Below, piece after piece: positions 1 to 13,193 of a DNA stretch of 64,000 bases. How positions within the stretch are numbered: position 1 is the stretch's first letter; each line of letters begins with the position of its first letter. The notes beneath the pieces were generated by a model. That model did not search any database and was not told where the DNA came from. It saw only the letters and a list, made by a program, of their open reading frames with translations. The translations under genes were made by a program, and so were the position numbers. The DNA comes from Anthoceros angustus (lineage: Eukaryota > Streptophyta > Anthocerotopsida > Anthocerotales > Anthocerotaceae), in assembly GCA_010909165.1 (NCBI GenBank), contig MU008168.1, forward strand, positions 496,001 through 560,000, read 5' to 3'.

Positions 1-1967
1 TGGCCGCTTTGGTGCGTCCTTTGGGCTACCCATTTTGATTGGTTACCAAACCGGACACCAAAAGTTTTGCGGGAGAAAAAAAATGTCCGTCCCCTCTGTC
101 CTCTTTGGTATGCCATAGTGAAGTAGGTACATAGTTAAATTTTATTTATCAAAAATAAAAGTTTTTATATTCTTCATTGAAATTATTCATATAATTATAT
201 AAGGTGAAAAATAAAAACTTTAAAAAGAAAAGGATATTAGTTCATATTTTGAGCACTAGAATTATTGACATGGAGAGTAGTTATTGACGGTAGTTATCAA
301 ACTCAAACATACATCACACAAAGCTTAAATATCAATATTAAATAATATTATAATTTAGAGTGAATAGGTTGAAACTTAGAGATTAAAAAAATAAAATTCT
401 ATAGTTTTTTTAAAATTTACTCATCAAATGAAAAAAATATTTACTCATCGAATTATATAAGGTAAGAAATAAAAACCTACAAGAAGCTTAGTTCACATCA
501 TCTAGCACCTAGATTTATTTACACAGGAGATTGAAGATATCAAGCTTACAAGCAATCAATAAGAACATTCGAACAGAAAGGTAGTATGGTAATACACAGT
601 TTGAATATTTACGAGTGTCATGGTCAGAAACTAATGATGGGCAGTGAAAGACTCTAATAATCATCATAAATGTTTATAGTGCAGGCTCAAATGCAAAGTA
701 AGAAGCCATGCATGTATGTAAGATAATTGGGATTGTCGTAGTTTAAAGTAAGTAAGTTATAATTAGTGATATTAAGATTTTGCTTAGGGCTTTAAAAACT
801 AGTTTGCTTAAGGCTCAACACAGCAACTACTTGGTGAGGGTAGCTCCAAAGATTGCCTTAGCACTTGCTCCACACTCTTGTTGGGAAGGAGTGAGGTGCC
901 TAGTGTGTGTTTGGAAGAGAGTTTTAAGGAGTTAAATATCAGCCCAAAATCTTTTTCTTCTTCATCTCGCTCTTATATTCTTATCTCACTTTTCAAGATT
1001 ATAACAATTATCACTATCTTACAAAAATACTATTGTGCCTTATGGCAGACATGCAATGCTTCTTACTCTTGAGATAGTTATCTTTGATGCTATCACTATA
1101 AGAATCGTCCATGCTCATATGCAAGGAACTCCAAAGCAACTAGGATGAATGGCACCAGGGTTCCTTGTCTAAAGTAGTTGGGATGAATGACACCAGACTT
1201 CCTTGTTTGCGTCTTTGACTGCCACAAGATGGTCATAACTACTTGCGCTGCCCTACTCAAATTGCCATTGGAGTTATTTTCTAACTGGTGTAACAACCGC
1301 TCGACTTCATCGCCGTTCAGTGATTAGCTTACTTAAATCATCAAGATCCACCTTTGATAGCATAGAAGGAACTCACTCTGCATGAACCAAGATTTGGCAC
1401 CAGCACATCCTCATGTTTTGGAGGTAGGTACATACCCTGGAAAAGAGGTTGCCGAGCTTCTCCACAGTAGTTTGACATTAGATACCTAATGCATGACAAA
1501 AGTACAACATACTCTGTACTCCGAGACGTTGGTGGTCTAGTGAGAGAATACTTCTCTACCACGGTACAACTTTGGCTTCAAATCCTGGGCGGACAACACC
1601 CACATGCAATGAAGGCCATGTGTTCATTCCTCTTGCTATCGAGACTCATAAGGCCATGGGCAAGGATTTTTCGAAGTCTACGTCTTTCCATCGCCCTGTA
1701 GAGGGCGGTGGCAAGCGCAATTTTCTGGACAACCTTAAATACGAGAGATGCAACATCTTCAATTCATGTGGTAAGTAGGCCCTTTCTTGCCTTCCAGAAA
1801 GCAAGCATACGAGGCCCATGAAGAAGATGAAGAAACTTCAGGTATTCAATACCGAGAGCCTGTGATGGGCTTTCATTCCCATGTGAGCAACACATATTTC
1901 CGAAATTGTAGTTGCTGCAGATAATGTTGTGCGACCTCTGAGGTTGGAAGCAATAGCATATACCAAA
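1..1967. other. AT-rich non-coding flank of the CACTA element
   Basis: No convincing gene. The first ~850 bases are AT-rich. A diverged direct repeat pairs about 188-280 with 448-530: both contain a stretch like attatataaggt..aaataaaaac followed by ttagttcaca/ttagttcatat. The only protein-like piece is the LINE scrap at 1602-1700, listed separately. Confidence 0.6.
1602..1700 (+). pseudogene. LINE ORF C-terminal scrap
   Basis: One frame reads GHVFIPLAIETHKAMGKDF, the conserved C-terminal motif also readable in the LINE copies at about 19.4 kb (minus strand) and 45.9 kb (plus strand). Only about 30 codons are recognisable and no RT domain is nearby. It is a dead fragment lying just outside the CACTA left end. 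The family link rests on motif similarity among copies inside this window. Confidence 0.55.
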
Positions 1968-1997
1968 CACTACTACATTATGCAATGAAATATGACG
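1968..1997 (+). repeat. CACTA left terminal inverted repeat
   Basis: Begins CACTACTACATTATGC and ends TATGACG. It pairs with the inverted right end at 13194-13223 at 23 of 30 positions. It is preceded by AAA, the left target-site duplication. Confidence 0.88.
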
Positions 1998-2104
1998 AGG
2001 CAGTTATGACACGGGCATTGCTGCCCCGGGAGTGGTTGCTGCAAAAGACATCTGTAGCCATCTATGACAATACTGCGCGGCGTGATAATCCATTAAAAGG
2101 CGCA

Positions 2105-4840
2105 GGCCATGTCTTAAGTCATGACATTTCATGATTGTTGTCCGTGGTTGCCCCGGACGGTTGCCAAACTACGGTAGGCGTGCACATTCGGTATCTCAGT
2201 GCCATACCGAGGGGATGGAAGTGCCAACACCCATGGGATATTGTAGTGTCCTGTGGCGGTTTGCGACGGTCCGGTGACGGGATATGGAAAGTTTACGTTG
2301 CGCTTGTTTCTTGGCGGCGTGAAGTCCGTTGTGTCAGTCGGGCGTGACGGATGTCGTTGAGGCACACACCCTTGGCGTGGCGTTCTAGCGGCTACCAAAA
2401 TGGGTTTAGCGGGGTGACCCTGCCGCGATGGAGCCATTCTGCAAGGCAAGCCACTCCACGGATCGGTCGGGATGGAGCCTCCCGCTCTAAGCGGATCCAC
2501 AGTGCTGCGAATGCGGGTTGTGAGGAGCACCACATGATCAAGGTGACATCGCTGCAAGGCATAGCAGGTCATGGGCGCGCCTTCTAGCGGAGGTAGGGCC
2601 TCTGCAATGGCAACTTCGTGCTCAAATTTGGATGAATTCCTTGGTAATGAGCACATGTTGAATGATTATCGCGAGCAGTGACCCCATTGACCAAGTCTTC
2701 CTATCGCGTTAGGTGATGTTGCGGGCACCGAGATGCCCACCGTCAGGACCACCGTTCCTCTACCATTTGAGGCCGAGGAGGTTCAATCCCCCAAATTTCA
2801 ATGCGACTACGGATCATGACCCCATGGTTGGGAATGTGTGTAATGGCGAGAGAGTTCCTCCCACTTGTTCGCCGGGGAAATGGGGATCATGGCACCCCAT
2901 TGGGCGGAGGCGCGTATAGCGTTCGCGAGCTCGTCGCGGGAGTTCCATCTGCTGAGGCCGGCCTTGAAGAGGCTGCGAGGACCCGCTTTGGAAGATCGAA
3001 GGTGTGAGCAATCCGACCACACCCCCGTGTTGGCCCTCCTCGCCATCCAAGGCCATGTCTTAAGTCATGACATTTCCAGATTGTTGTCCGTGGTTGCCCC
3101 GGACCGGTTGCCAAACTACGGTAGGCGTGCACTTCGGTATCTCTCAATTGCCATACCGAGGGGATGGAAGTGCCAACACCCATGGGATATTGTAGTGTCT
3201 GTGGCGGTTTGCAGACGTAGTCCGGGTACGGGATATGGAAAGTTTACGTTGCGCTTGTTTGCTGGCCGGCGTGAAGTCCGTTGTGTCCGTCTGGGCCGTG
3301 ACGGATGTCCGTTGAGGCACACACTTGCGTGGCCGTTCGCGGCTACCAAAGTAGGTTTACAACGGGGTGACCCCTGCCGACGATGGAGCCATTCCTGCAA
3401 AGGCAAGCCACTCCACAGATCGGTCGGGATGGAGCCTCCCGCTCCGCGGATCCACGAGTGCTGCGAATGCCGGGTTGCGAGGGAGCACAGCGAATCCAAG
3501 GTGACATCGCTGCAAGGCATAGCAGGTCATGGGCGCGCCTTCTAGCGGAGGTAGGGCCTCTGCAATGGCAACTTCGTGCTCAAATTTCGGATGAATTCCT
3601 TGGTAATGAGCACATGTTGAATATGATTATCGCGAGCCGGTGGCACCCCATTGACCAAAGGTCTTCCCTATCGCGTTAGGTGATGTTGCGGGCACCGAGA
3701 TGCCACCTCCGGACCGTTCCTCTACCATTTTGACGCCGAGGGTTCAATCCCCCAAATTTCAATGCGACTACGGATCATGACCCCATGGTTGGGAATGTGT
3801 GTAATGGCCAGACAGAGTTCTTCCCCACTTCGGCGGGCAATGGGGATCATGGCACCCCATTGGGCGTATGGGCGTTAGCGAGCTCGTCGCGGGAGTTCCA
3901 TCTTCTGAGGCCAGCCTTGAAGAGGCTGCGAGGACCCCTTTGGAAGATCGAAGGTGTGAGCAATCCGACACACCCGATGCGTGTTGGCCCTCCTCGCCAT
4001 CCAAGAGCTACAAGGTGTCGATCGGAATGACGCAATTTTGGGATCCTTGGGGGCAATCCTTCCTCGGGGAACACTATGCCCCTTCACGTCCGTGATCAAG
4101 AATATGCTCCTAGATTGGGCAAACTTGCATCCGCATTGGCGGCTGTGGGAGGCGCGCCTTCAGCGGAGGTAGGCCTCTGCAATGGCAACTTCGTGCTCAA
4201 ATTTCGGATGAATTCCTTGGTAATGAGCCCATGTTGAATGTGATTGTCGCAGGCACGGGCTGACGACCCCATTGACCAAACAGGTCTTCCTATCGCGTTA
4301 GGTGATGTTGCGCGGGCACCCGAGATGCCCACCGTCCGGACCACCGTTCCTCTACCATTTCAGCAGCAGGCCGCCGAGGAGGTTCCAATCCCCCCCCCAA
4401 ATTTCAATGCGACTACGGCGGATCATGACCCCATGGTTGGGAATGTGTGTAATGGCCAGGACGCAGGAGTTCCTCCCCACTTGTTCGCTGGGGAAATGGG
4501 GGATCATGGCACCCCCATTGGGCAGGAGGCCAGATGGCCCAGCGCTCGAGCTCGCGGGAGTTCCATCTCGCTGAGGCCTTTTGAAGAGGCTGCGAGGACC
4601 CGCTTTGGAAGATCAAGGGTGTGAGTAATCCGACCACACCCGTCTGTGTGGCCCTCCTCGCCATCCAAGACCGCTACAAGGTGTCCATGCCGGAATGACT
4701 GCAATTTTTGGGATCCTTGCGGGGGCAATCCTTCCTGGGGAACACTATGCCCCCTTCACGTCCGGGTCAAGAATATGCTCCCGCAGTTAGCAAACTTGCA
4801 TCCGTGACATTGACGCCAGTGTGGGAGGACGCCTTCTTTT
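2105..4840 (+). repeat. Tandem array of ~0.95-kb units in the 5' part of the CACTA element
   Basis: Unit 1 is 2105-3050 and unit 2 is 3051-4005; both begin ggccatgtcttaagtcatga. A third, shorter unit (4006-4671) shares only the second half (from the cgccttc..agcggaggtag motif). A fourth partial copy starts near 4672 and runs into the transposase. Each copy of the second half contains the same coding-like stretch (about 2578-3050, 3533-4005 and 4155-4671). The units differ mostly by 1-4 base indels with few substitutions. Confidence 0.85.
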
Positions 4841-7172
4841 TGGGGGCTACATGAGGACATTGTTTGTCGTTACGTGGAGAACCCGCTATCATACAGTGCA
4901 GCAGGGGCGGCGAAGAAGGCGATGTTCTACTTCGATTCTGGGCGTCTTGACGAATGTTTGCTTGCCCAAGCATAGCGCGGCGACTTACATGGTGGAAGAC
5001 CCACGGGGGCGGCGGCTCGAATCATGGCAGACACTCCTGCTTGGAAGGCACTCGATGGGGTCGAGGGTTTGTGAGAGGACGGAATATTCGGTTTGGCATC
5101 TCAGCAGACGGCTTCAATCCGTGGGCATCGTTCTTCATCGTATTCTATCGGCGGTTCTTCTTTTGATCCATAATCTCCCGTGGCTTACCACAAAGATGCG
5201 AATTCTCATGCCAATCATTATACCGGTCCAAAACAAGTCAAGAATATGGATGATGTACTTGGGTCCATTGATAGAGGAACTTGCCACCTTGTGGGCGGTG
5301 TCCTATGATGGACCACTCAAAAGTTGGTGACCCGGGACACTTTTTTGTCCTCAGGGCTGCCTTGCTCCATGCCACATGTGATTATCCAGGTCTTGGAGCC
5401 CTATTCGGGCTCAAGTTCGAGATCGATGTTGTATTGATTGTGGCGGGAGTTCTGACCGTGGTCCAGCCTTGGAAAAGATTATTGTTGAAGGACACGGTGG
5501 TCGTGACGACCAAGATCCACGTCGTCGCGAACATGTTGAGTGCTTCAACAACAGTAGTGAGATGAGACCCCCACGCTCAAGTCTCCCCATTGTCATGGCG
5601 AAATGAATGATTGGCGAACGCCCATCCGGAAGCGACAAAATGCGGGGCATGGGCGTGAAGCAGAATGTCCGCTATTTTGCGAATTTGCCATACGGCAAAT
5701 ATACCCAAATGTGGTTGAAGGATGTGATGCATACGGTGAATAAGCGCCAAGCGTTTTGGAAGATATGGGACGGGCAATGGGACACCCACAATGCAAGGGT
5801 TGATCGATGAATTTAGACTCCAAACCATGGGCGTGGCGGTATGGGGACGATAGGGGAAGCTCATCTGGGGAGCGTCCTATACACTATCCAAGGACGCCAT
5901 CCAATGTGTCAAAGATGAGCTCGGTCGGATCAGGCCTCCAACAGGGTTTGGGTGTCACATCGGCGCATGTTTCCGGGGCCCAAAAGTTTGTGGCCTCAAA
6001 AGCCACGACTGGCACCTACTCATGCAGTACTTCTTCCCCATCGTGTTGCGCCACTACTTATCAGGCCCGGAGTATGACAGTTTCGTTCGGGTAAGCTCCA
6101 TTTATCGCTGGATTTGCCAAAAGGCAATCAAACGTGAGGAGATTCCGATCAGGAAGGTGAAGCTGACAAGCACAGTCATCGACCTCGAGCGATACTACCC
6201 TTCAAATCCGTGGAATCCTATGCAGCATTTGTTTGTTCACCTTATTGACGAGGTCGGGCCTTGCGCGGCACCGTGGCGCCCGTGGATGTACCCTATCAGC
6301 GCCACATCCATGTACCAAGCGGTCAATCCGTGCGCGGGGCGCGATATGGCCACATCTTGGCAATGGAGCTCGTTTCTTATCTGGGCTACCTTGCGGAACC
6401 GGACCAAGCTCACATTTACCACCAAATGGCAGAGGCTCGAGCAGCTGAGCGACCAATTGGCAAAGCCAAGCCAAAGTGGGTCACCGGATATGAGTTAAAA
6501 CGGTTGCATTGGCACTTCTTGTTGCATTGCGATGCACTGGAGCCAATCCGCGCGGAGTTCCTTGCGGCAGGACACCCTCAGGCTACATTTCTAACATGGC
6601 TAGAATCCGGTATTCGTTGCAAGGAATGGTCGAATCTATCCCAATACGCGGACATCCGGGCTAGTGTCAATGGCCCAAAGCAGGTAGTGAGGTCATACCG
6701 GGGACTGGAAACAATGGGATGGCATTTCCGCACAGTAGAAGGCGATGCATCCCGAAAAGTATCACAGGATAGTTGGGTATTTGGGACGTTCGACATGGCT
6801 GACCAACTTTGTCGATTTCTGACCAAGTCAAGAGATTACGGGCGTGCCCTTTGAAGGCGGTGGCTTCATGCATTCGTGTTGCACATTAATTGGTTCGAAT
6901 GCGCAACAGGGCCCATATCGATGGCGGCGGACATAAGCGGCTTCAACGTGGATTCTCGTCGGGCTTATCGCTATCGCGAGATCATAGCGGGCCCATATAC
7001 TTTTCCCGCCGAAGCCGACAGCGTTAACGACTCGGGCCCATGGCGTGGGGGCTGGTTCATTTGCACGCCCGTTCCGTCGCGCTGGGATTCGCTCCTGGAT
7101 AGAGATGACGACCACGGTTGTTTTGTGTCAACAGATAGGGCATCTCATGATCGGGAGCGACTGCCCGTCTGA
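4672..7172 (+). pseudogene. CACTA transposase, tnp2 family, frameshifted
   Basis: Several frames together read like a tnp2 transposase with its usual trailing domains. In order: a stretch like GNTMPPS near 4738-4765; AKKAMFYFDSGRLDECL near 4910-4960; RFGISADGFNPW near 5087-5125, the best tnp2 signature; LIEELATLW near 5265-5300; a DUF4218-like part (LMQYFFPIVLRHYL near 6020, HLFVHLIDEVG near 6230, then an ILAMELVSYLGYL stretch near 6360); and a DUF4216-like part (VVRSYRGLETMGWHF near 6690). At least six frame changes or stops break it. The 5' part of the same coding sequence is repeated in the tandem array upstream. It lies inside the CACTA termini in the expected orientation. Family assignment is from remembered motif patterns, with no search done. 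Confidence 0.8.
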
Positions 7173-7437
7173 ATTTTACAGTGACGCCAACCGGGCTCTG
7201 TTTTGGGATGGCAAACATCCCAATATAACACGATAATCCCATCACACGGTCTTCAAAACACTAGGCCCTGATCAACACACAATCATGTTCCGAATTGTTC
7301 AAGCTACATTGTGGAGCTCGCTAGCAGCTATTCTAAGTGGGACAGAGCGGCACGTCCGATCCAACAGTACATTGGGCCCATAAACGATGGGTTCAAAACA
7401 GGTATTGCTAGCCTCTACCCACATCTACGCAACCAAG

Positions 7438-8516
7438 TCAGACTTCCCAAGCCTGCGCTTGCCACCTCAAAGGATGGTCCAGCGAGGATGGACGAAGAAT
7501 AAACACGCCGGGCCAGCAACAAGGGCATGGTCTTTGCCGCCCACCCATGTAGTGGCAGCACTTCACAATTAACTTGCATGCCTCAAGCACTTGGAAGATG
7601 TGCTCGTCATTCATCATGAAGTCCGTAAATGCTACAAAGTGGTGCCTTCCCTCATACGAACGGGAGCTTATGAATGTAGCCCACGGACCTTTGCCACCAC
7701 CTTCACGAAGATCGCCATTTTCCATCGCCTTGCAGTACAACCCAACCCTCTCAGCGCCCGCTCGTCCACAAGGTCGAGCGCCTGGAGTCCGTCCGCTCCG
7801 CTCACCTGGGCGGTTGCCACCATTTTCAGTGGGAATCAACCAGCGGAGGTCTTTCTCCATTGCATCCCGCAGGCTGGCTTCCGTATTGTAGCATCTGCCA
7901 GGATCAGGGCCATCGGCGAACACCGGATCCCTCTCCAAGACACGGACGTCAAAGCGAGACACGGGAAGGAAGCAAGTGAAAAGCAAAGAAAAATCGACTG
8001 TCCCGACCTCGACAACGAGGGAGCAGGCTTTCAAGTGAGACAACCTCAGCATCTCATTCAAGATGTCCACCAGCAAGGCACCGATTTCTTTTGCCCTTTC
8101 AAGTGCCCCGCTCCCCCGGTTGGGATGTGCTCCAACGAGCCATGGTTTGGGGCCATCCCACTTGTCTTTTCCACCCACCACCCAAGGCCCGGCATCACTG
8201 AGCAAAGTCTCGCCCAATGAAACTCTGGATCACCTGTGGTAATGCCGGCGGGCTCCACGAGCTGCATCTTCCAGCACCCCGGACGAGGCTCGAAGAGGGG
8301 AAGGGGGTCCACATCCTGCGATCGGAAAACCAGCGCCACAGCGAAGTCTCCGTAGGAATGGAGAGGAATATGGTCCCATGACCATATTGGCCGCGCCGGC
8401 AACCACGCATCCAACATCCGGGCTCGACGCTGCGTCAAACCCACGAGCACAGGATCTTGAGCGATGGCATCCCGAGCCGCGATAAAGAATCGGCACGAGT
8501 TGCCCACGGTCCTCAA
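7438..8516 (-). CDS. Unidentified leftward ORF inside the CACTA element
   Basis: Two overlapping minus-strand frames form one long coding-like stretch: 152 codons open from 8516, and 259 codons open from 8217 down to 7438. The two read the same DNA around 8217 in different frames, so the gene is probably one protein broken by an indel there. The protein has mixed composition with hydrophobic patches, tryptophan-rich stretches (HWARLCS, WVVGGKDKW) and a late segment SRSYEGRHHFVAFTDFMM; it is not low-complexity. I recognise no family. CACTA elements often carry a second gene or captured host sequence beside the transposase, and this one lies tail-to-tail with tnp2. It could be either, or an accidental ORF in GC-rich DNA. 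Confidence 0.4.
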
Positions 8517-8698
8517 TTGCCATGGACGGTGTTTAATGCTCGTCGGCGTCCGGACATCGCCGCGGCGGGAGCTCGAAGCGGCGGAGATGGGAACTTAGGA
8601 ACCAGCAGCAACACTAAAGTGCATACATGTTTGCAGCTCGCAATTTTGGCGGTGCCACCTTTCGGATGGCAACGCGATGCGAGGCGTATCGCCTGCAC

Positions 8699-8880
8699 GG
8701 TGGAGGCGTCTGGGCGTCGTGTCGAGTGAAGTTGGTATTCATGCCGCCACGTGGAGGACTCGTCGAGGGCCGCGTGTCGAGGCGGTGGTATTCATGCCAC
8801 ATCACCGTGGAGGACTCGTCTGCGCCGCGTGTCGGTGAGGCGTGGTATTCATGCCACATCACCGTGGAGGACTGCTCGCC
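8699..8880 (+). repeat. 53-57 bp minisatellite, about 3.5 copies
   Basis: The core ggtattcatgcc begins at 8734, 8787 and 8844, each followed by cgtggaggact and a GC-rich spacer such as gccgcgtgtcg. A half copy lies just upstream from 8699. It is internal to the CACTA element. Confidence 0.85.
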
Positions 8881-11800
8881 GGGGCCTGATGCGATCAAGA
8901 CGGCGTCGTGAGGTCAACATTGGTGGGCTCATAAAGCGTCTTGTCACCATCATGCGGCCGGCGTGAGTCGTTATCGATGCTCAATGACTCCGGACACCGA
9001 GCTCGTCACGATCGAGCATTGCAGCACACTAGCGATTTGGACAATGTCGGGGCCGTGTCGGAAGGGCAAATGCACAAGTGAGGAGAAGACATGCGCGCGA
9101 AGTAATGGACCCCCAAGCCCCAGCCCCGAGTTTCGCCATGCATTGGCGACAATGAAGTGGGCGGGTCGGGTCGGCCCGATCAACTGAAGAGCGAGTCCTA
9201 CACCACTACGGAGCCGGTGTCGTGTCCCGCAGTGGTGGAAGTGGCCACACCCACAAGCTCCCAGGTTGCCACTATCCAGGGCGATGAAACAAATGTGCCC
9301 GGAGAGGAGGCGAGTAGTGCTGATAGTAGGCATGATGTGATGGTGTGGTTTAGGAGGTTTGGCTGCATGGATTGCGTATATTTGAATTTGTATCATGCGG
9401 TGATCTGCGATCATAAGGTGTCACGTTGCGACCACCTTGGGCAGCGGTCCCATGGTCCCCAAGGACCCTTAGGCATGTAAATCCATATTGTTGCTTTCGT
9501 CGCATCAAGCTTGAAGTCCATGGACCTTGGCGCAATGGTCGCATCGCTAGCCAGTGGTTTTGGAATCGCCCGTCAAGGCGCATGTCGGGCGGGGCGTTTT
9601 TGTCGCCCAAAGCGGTAGCTCTTGTTGCATGCCATGTAAATAGCATTTGAGTGGTCATCCATATACTGCGGCCACCACAGTATGCACCTTGCGATGGCGC
9701 CCTTGCTCTCCGGGGTGGCATGGGAATGAGATAGCGTTGGCGGCGTTGCTCTAAGCATAAGCGGACCCGTGGCCCAGCGAGCGTTCGCTGAGCTTCGAAC
9801 TCAACGCCCGAGCACGGAGGCGAGCATGGGTTTGAAGATTGAGCCTCTTGGCGGAGGCGCGCGGGGAGGGCGGCACTGGGCGTCGCTTCATTGTCAGGCG
9901 GACTCTACATCCATTACGTCGTGGGCATGACACCTTCCGGGGTGGTGGCGTCGGCGACCCTCGCTGCGGATTAGGCGGTACAACCGGGAGAGAAGCTACA
10001 TCGGTGGGAAGCGACCGGTGGTTTGGAGCCCATACGGAGGGTTCGAATCGAGGCGCCACCGGACGGTTTCGAGATTGGGAAAGGATGAGGTGTGCATCTT
10101 GGGGAATCAACACGGCGTCATGTCCACATGGTTGCCCAATGACACCACCGATTGCCCCGGCTGGGCAAAGATGTTGGAGCACCAATCACGCGCCGGCCAA
10201 GTGTGGTGGTGGAATTGGGTTCGGAAGTCATGCATGGTGAACCATGCCATGGTCGGCCGGGTACTCTGGCGGTGGAATCGCCCTGCCGATCTAGGCGAAA
10301 GCAGTAGGGTGGTTTGAAAAGGTTGATGGCGGTGTGCATGCTCTTGTGGAATAGTGCTATTGTTGCAATTCCTCCCAATCGCATTCATTTGTGTTGGGTT
10401 GTTAGCCGAGCAAATCCACATCACATCCCTGGCGAGATTAGGGCCGCGGCCTCGGCCACACAGGTCACCCGGCCGTTCAAAATGGCAGCCATGGTGGGAT
10501 ACCCACGATGGATTGGCGGTGGGCGGAGGGGCGGGGGATGATGAGTGGCCGGGCGATGGCGGTATGCCGCCCGATATGATGGAGGAGGACCACGAGAACT
10601 GATGCCCCAAATCCGAGCCAAGCCACCTCACGGAGAAATGGAGCGGCGGCTGTCTACAAAGGAAGTGTCGGTTTGCCGAGTTGATCGACCACGCACTAGG
10701 GGAGTTGTTGGCGTAACTCATCGGTGCATGGACACTCAAGGTAATGACGGCATCGAGGCTATGCGAGATGTTGCGAGGCGGGCGTGCCCATGGCGGAGGT
10801 CCTTTAGGAAGGGACAAATTGTCCTTTGGAGAAGCGGATACATGAGTTGGTGGCTCACACCGGTGTTTACGAGTGCGACAAAGCACCCTCCCGAGTTCTG
10901 TTGCTGCTCATAGACACGGTTGCTGAAGAGTACCCTTCCGTGAAGAACCGAGAGGTCATCAGGACCAAGTTCTCCAACTGTACACGAGCACGATGTTACA
11001 ATCACCTTAACCGAGTGAAGAAAGGAGCAAGAATTACTGCACCACGGGAAAGAGAGCGGTCGAAATTGAGGCGGAGTCCATTACACACGACATCCGGTGG
11101 ACGGTCGAGTGAGGTCCATTACACCGACATCCGTGGGACGGTGTCGAGTGGGGAGTGGAGCGATGCAGCGTGGAAATGGAGCTCGGCCCCGTTGCCTCGG
11201 ATGGCGATCGAGGCAAGGATGGAAAAACGCACTTCTGGCACAAACCCATTTGGACGGTGGGGGCGGTTCCGTCTTGATTCGAGGATGTGGAGAACCCCCA
11301 AGTGTGGCAGAAATGATATGGGGAGCAAAGCATGGGGTTGAAAAGATGGAGGTTTCTTTGGTGCGCCGTGGATTTTTTAATTTGGTATTTTGAAAATAAA
11401 TCAAAACAACCCATGGAGGCTGCAGTGGATGAGGTTTGCACTCCGCAATACACCTGTCTTTGAGATTGAACGCGTTTTCACGAAGTGTCACGGTATGGCT
11501 AACTTGCGACCTTGTGGGTTCGTGCTTAGCGGTGGAGGAGCTCGAGGGCCCGGCGTGCAAGAGAGGGTGGTTGGTCCGGTAAGTGTGGAGTCGAACACAT
11601 GGGTAGGTACATATTTCGAGACATGTCGTGCCGCTCCTTGCACCTTCACGGCAATCTGAAACTACATCTGGGCATGCAGGCACTGGTGAAGGAGCTGGAA
11701 ACGGTGCACCTGTTCTTCTCGGGGCAGGTGGGGGTTAAGCGGCATGGATGTATCTGCAAGAACAGTTTTTGTGGCAACACACCGCCAAGTGTCCGTTATG

Positions 11801-12080
11801 GGCAGTCGCATTTTTGGAATCCACTTGATGTGCATCTTGTATTGAATATCTGGTTTTCTTATTGCGCTGGGACTATTGTGTAGGAGGAAGGAGCCCGACT
11901 ACATGCGGAGATGCCTGCAGCGGATGGCGGCTGCCGGAAGATCCGCCCATCCGTGTCGATTGTCTGCATCAGGATCTCGAGCTTGGTGCAGGTAATGGTA
12001 CCGAACACTTGCGTCACTGGCAATGGACTAGACAAATTAACTTTTCGTCACATTGAATGGTCATGTTGACTGAGTACAGG
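8881..12080. other. Middle of the CACTA element, fragmentary coding potential only
   Basis: GC-rich DNA with many short open frames on both strands and no recognisable domain. The most protein-like plus-strand pieces are 9157-9480 (acidic, Ser/Thr-rich, TTTEPVSCPAVVEV) and about 10826-11020 (charged, containing KNREVIRTKFSNC). The long minus-strand frame 10107-10886 is Pro/Ser/His-rich, as antisense frames of GC-rich DNA tend to be, and is not counted. This may hold a broken second transposon gene. Confidence 0.4.
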
Positions 12081-12084
12081 GCCA

Positions 12085-12402
12085 ATGGTGGGTGGCGGCA
12101 GCAATGGTCTCGATGGGCACGAGGTACCACCAAGTGGGATGTCGCAGGAGGTTTGTAGGGAAGAAGATGCAGACTTAACTCTCGTGGACAGTGTGCCGAA
12201 CACACAGCCACCGTTAGACACCCCAACCCAGAGGCTTACCCGGAGAGCTCTGCGGGAGGGTGAGGAGGAGGATGCGATGGCGGGTGGGGCGAGCCCGAGC
12301 TTGGGCGCGGATCTTATGCACCACGGAAGAAAAGGAAAGATGGAGGAGTCGAGGTGTGGCCGAGGTTCGAAAAGAGCAAAGCCAAGACCCGGAGGGAGGT
12401 GA
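12085..12402 (+). CDS. Possible exon of a CACTA accessory protein
   Basis: 105 codons open. The N-terminal half is acidic, followed by TRRALREGEEED, and it ends with a basic run GSKRAKPRPGGR that could be a nuclear localisation signal. It lies about 0.8 kb from the right end of the CACTA element, in transposase orientation. No domain is recognised, and a start or splice structure cannot be fixed. It could be part of a TNPA-like DNA-binding gene, but nothing in the sequence proves that. Confidence 0.3.
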   Translation: MVGGGSNGLDGHEVPPSGMSQEVCREEDADLTLVDSVPNTQPPLDTPTQRLTRRALREGEEEDAMAGGASPSLGADLMHHGRKGKMEESRCGRGSKRAKPRPGGR

Positions 12403-13193
12403 TTGAGGCGGATGGTGATGCACGCCATGGTCCATGCATGTGTGTGTGAAGTGTTCCACTATCGCGGTGTGCTCACTATCGGTGTGCCACTTGGTCCATT
12501 GGGCAAGTGGTGGCAATGTCCGGATGGTGAGGGCAAGTTAGAGTATCTTTGTGTCGGGGAACTCGAATGGTATAGGGGACCTTCCATGATGAGACTTTCC
12601 GGATAATGGACGGTTAATTGTACAATCCTAAGCGCACTCTTGCTTTGCATGGTCGTAAATGTATTGATGAATATTATATATAAATTTTGGTCGAAATTTA
12701 GGTTTCTCAAGCAAGCTCAAGAGGGCAAAACCCTTAATTCAAACCGCATAACCCGCACCGACAAGATGGAATCGCATGTTGAATCTGAAGTCATGCTCAC
12801 GGTGCATGTACTATATAGAACCGAGGTGGCAACCCTCGACCGCTGGCGATGTCGCAGAGGAAAGGACGCCATGCTTGGTCCATCTTGGATCGCCATGTGG
12901 CGCTACGGCGGACAATCCAGTCTGCAAGCTCCGCATCGCTGTGGTCAAGGCCGTGGACGGGCGGGGTGTCTCGAACCGCGGATGAGCATACTTCCGCTCA
13001 AAGGACGGAAAGAAGTGAGAGAGGGTCACACGGGATTGAAAGTAAATCCGGCCATGGCGGGTCCTCACCATCCGGTTGGAGGCTGTCATTTACTTTGCGA
13101 GCACGGTTTTAAAATGACTAGGAATAACACGGAAATCCGCGGCGCGAGTTTGTCATTTCCGCGGCAATTTTGTGGTTTTCCTGTTTCTGAACG

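Noticed and set aside
10107-10886. 259-codon minus-strand frame in the CACTA element
   Set aside because: Pro, Ser, His and Cys-rich composition typical of antisense frames in GC-rich DNA. No domain, and plus-strand pieces in the same stretch look equally or more protein-like.
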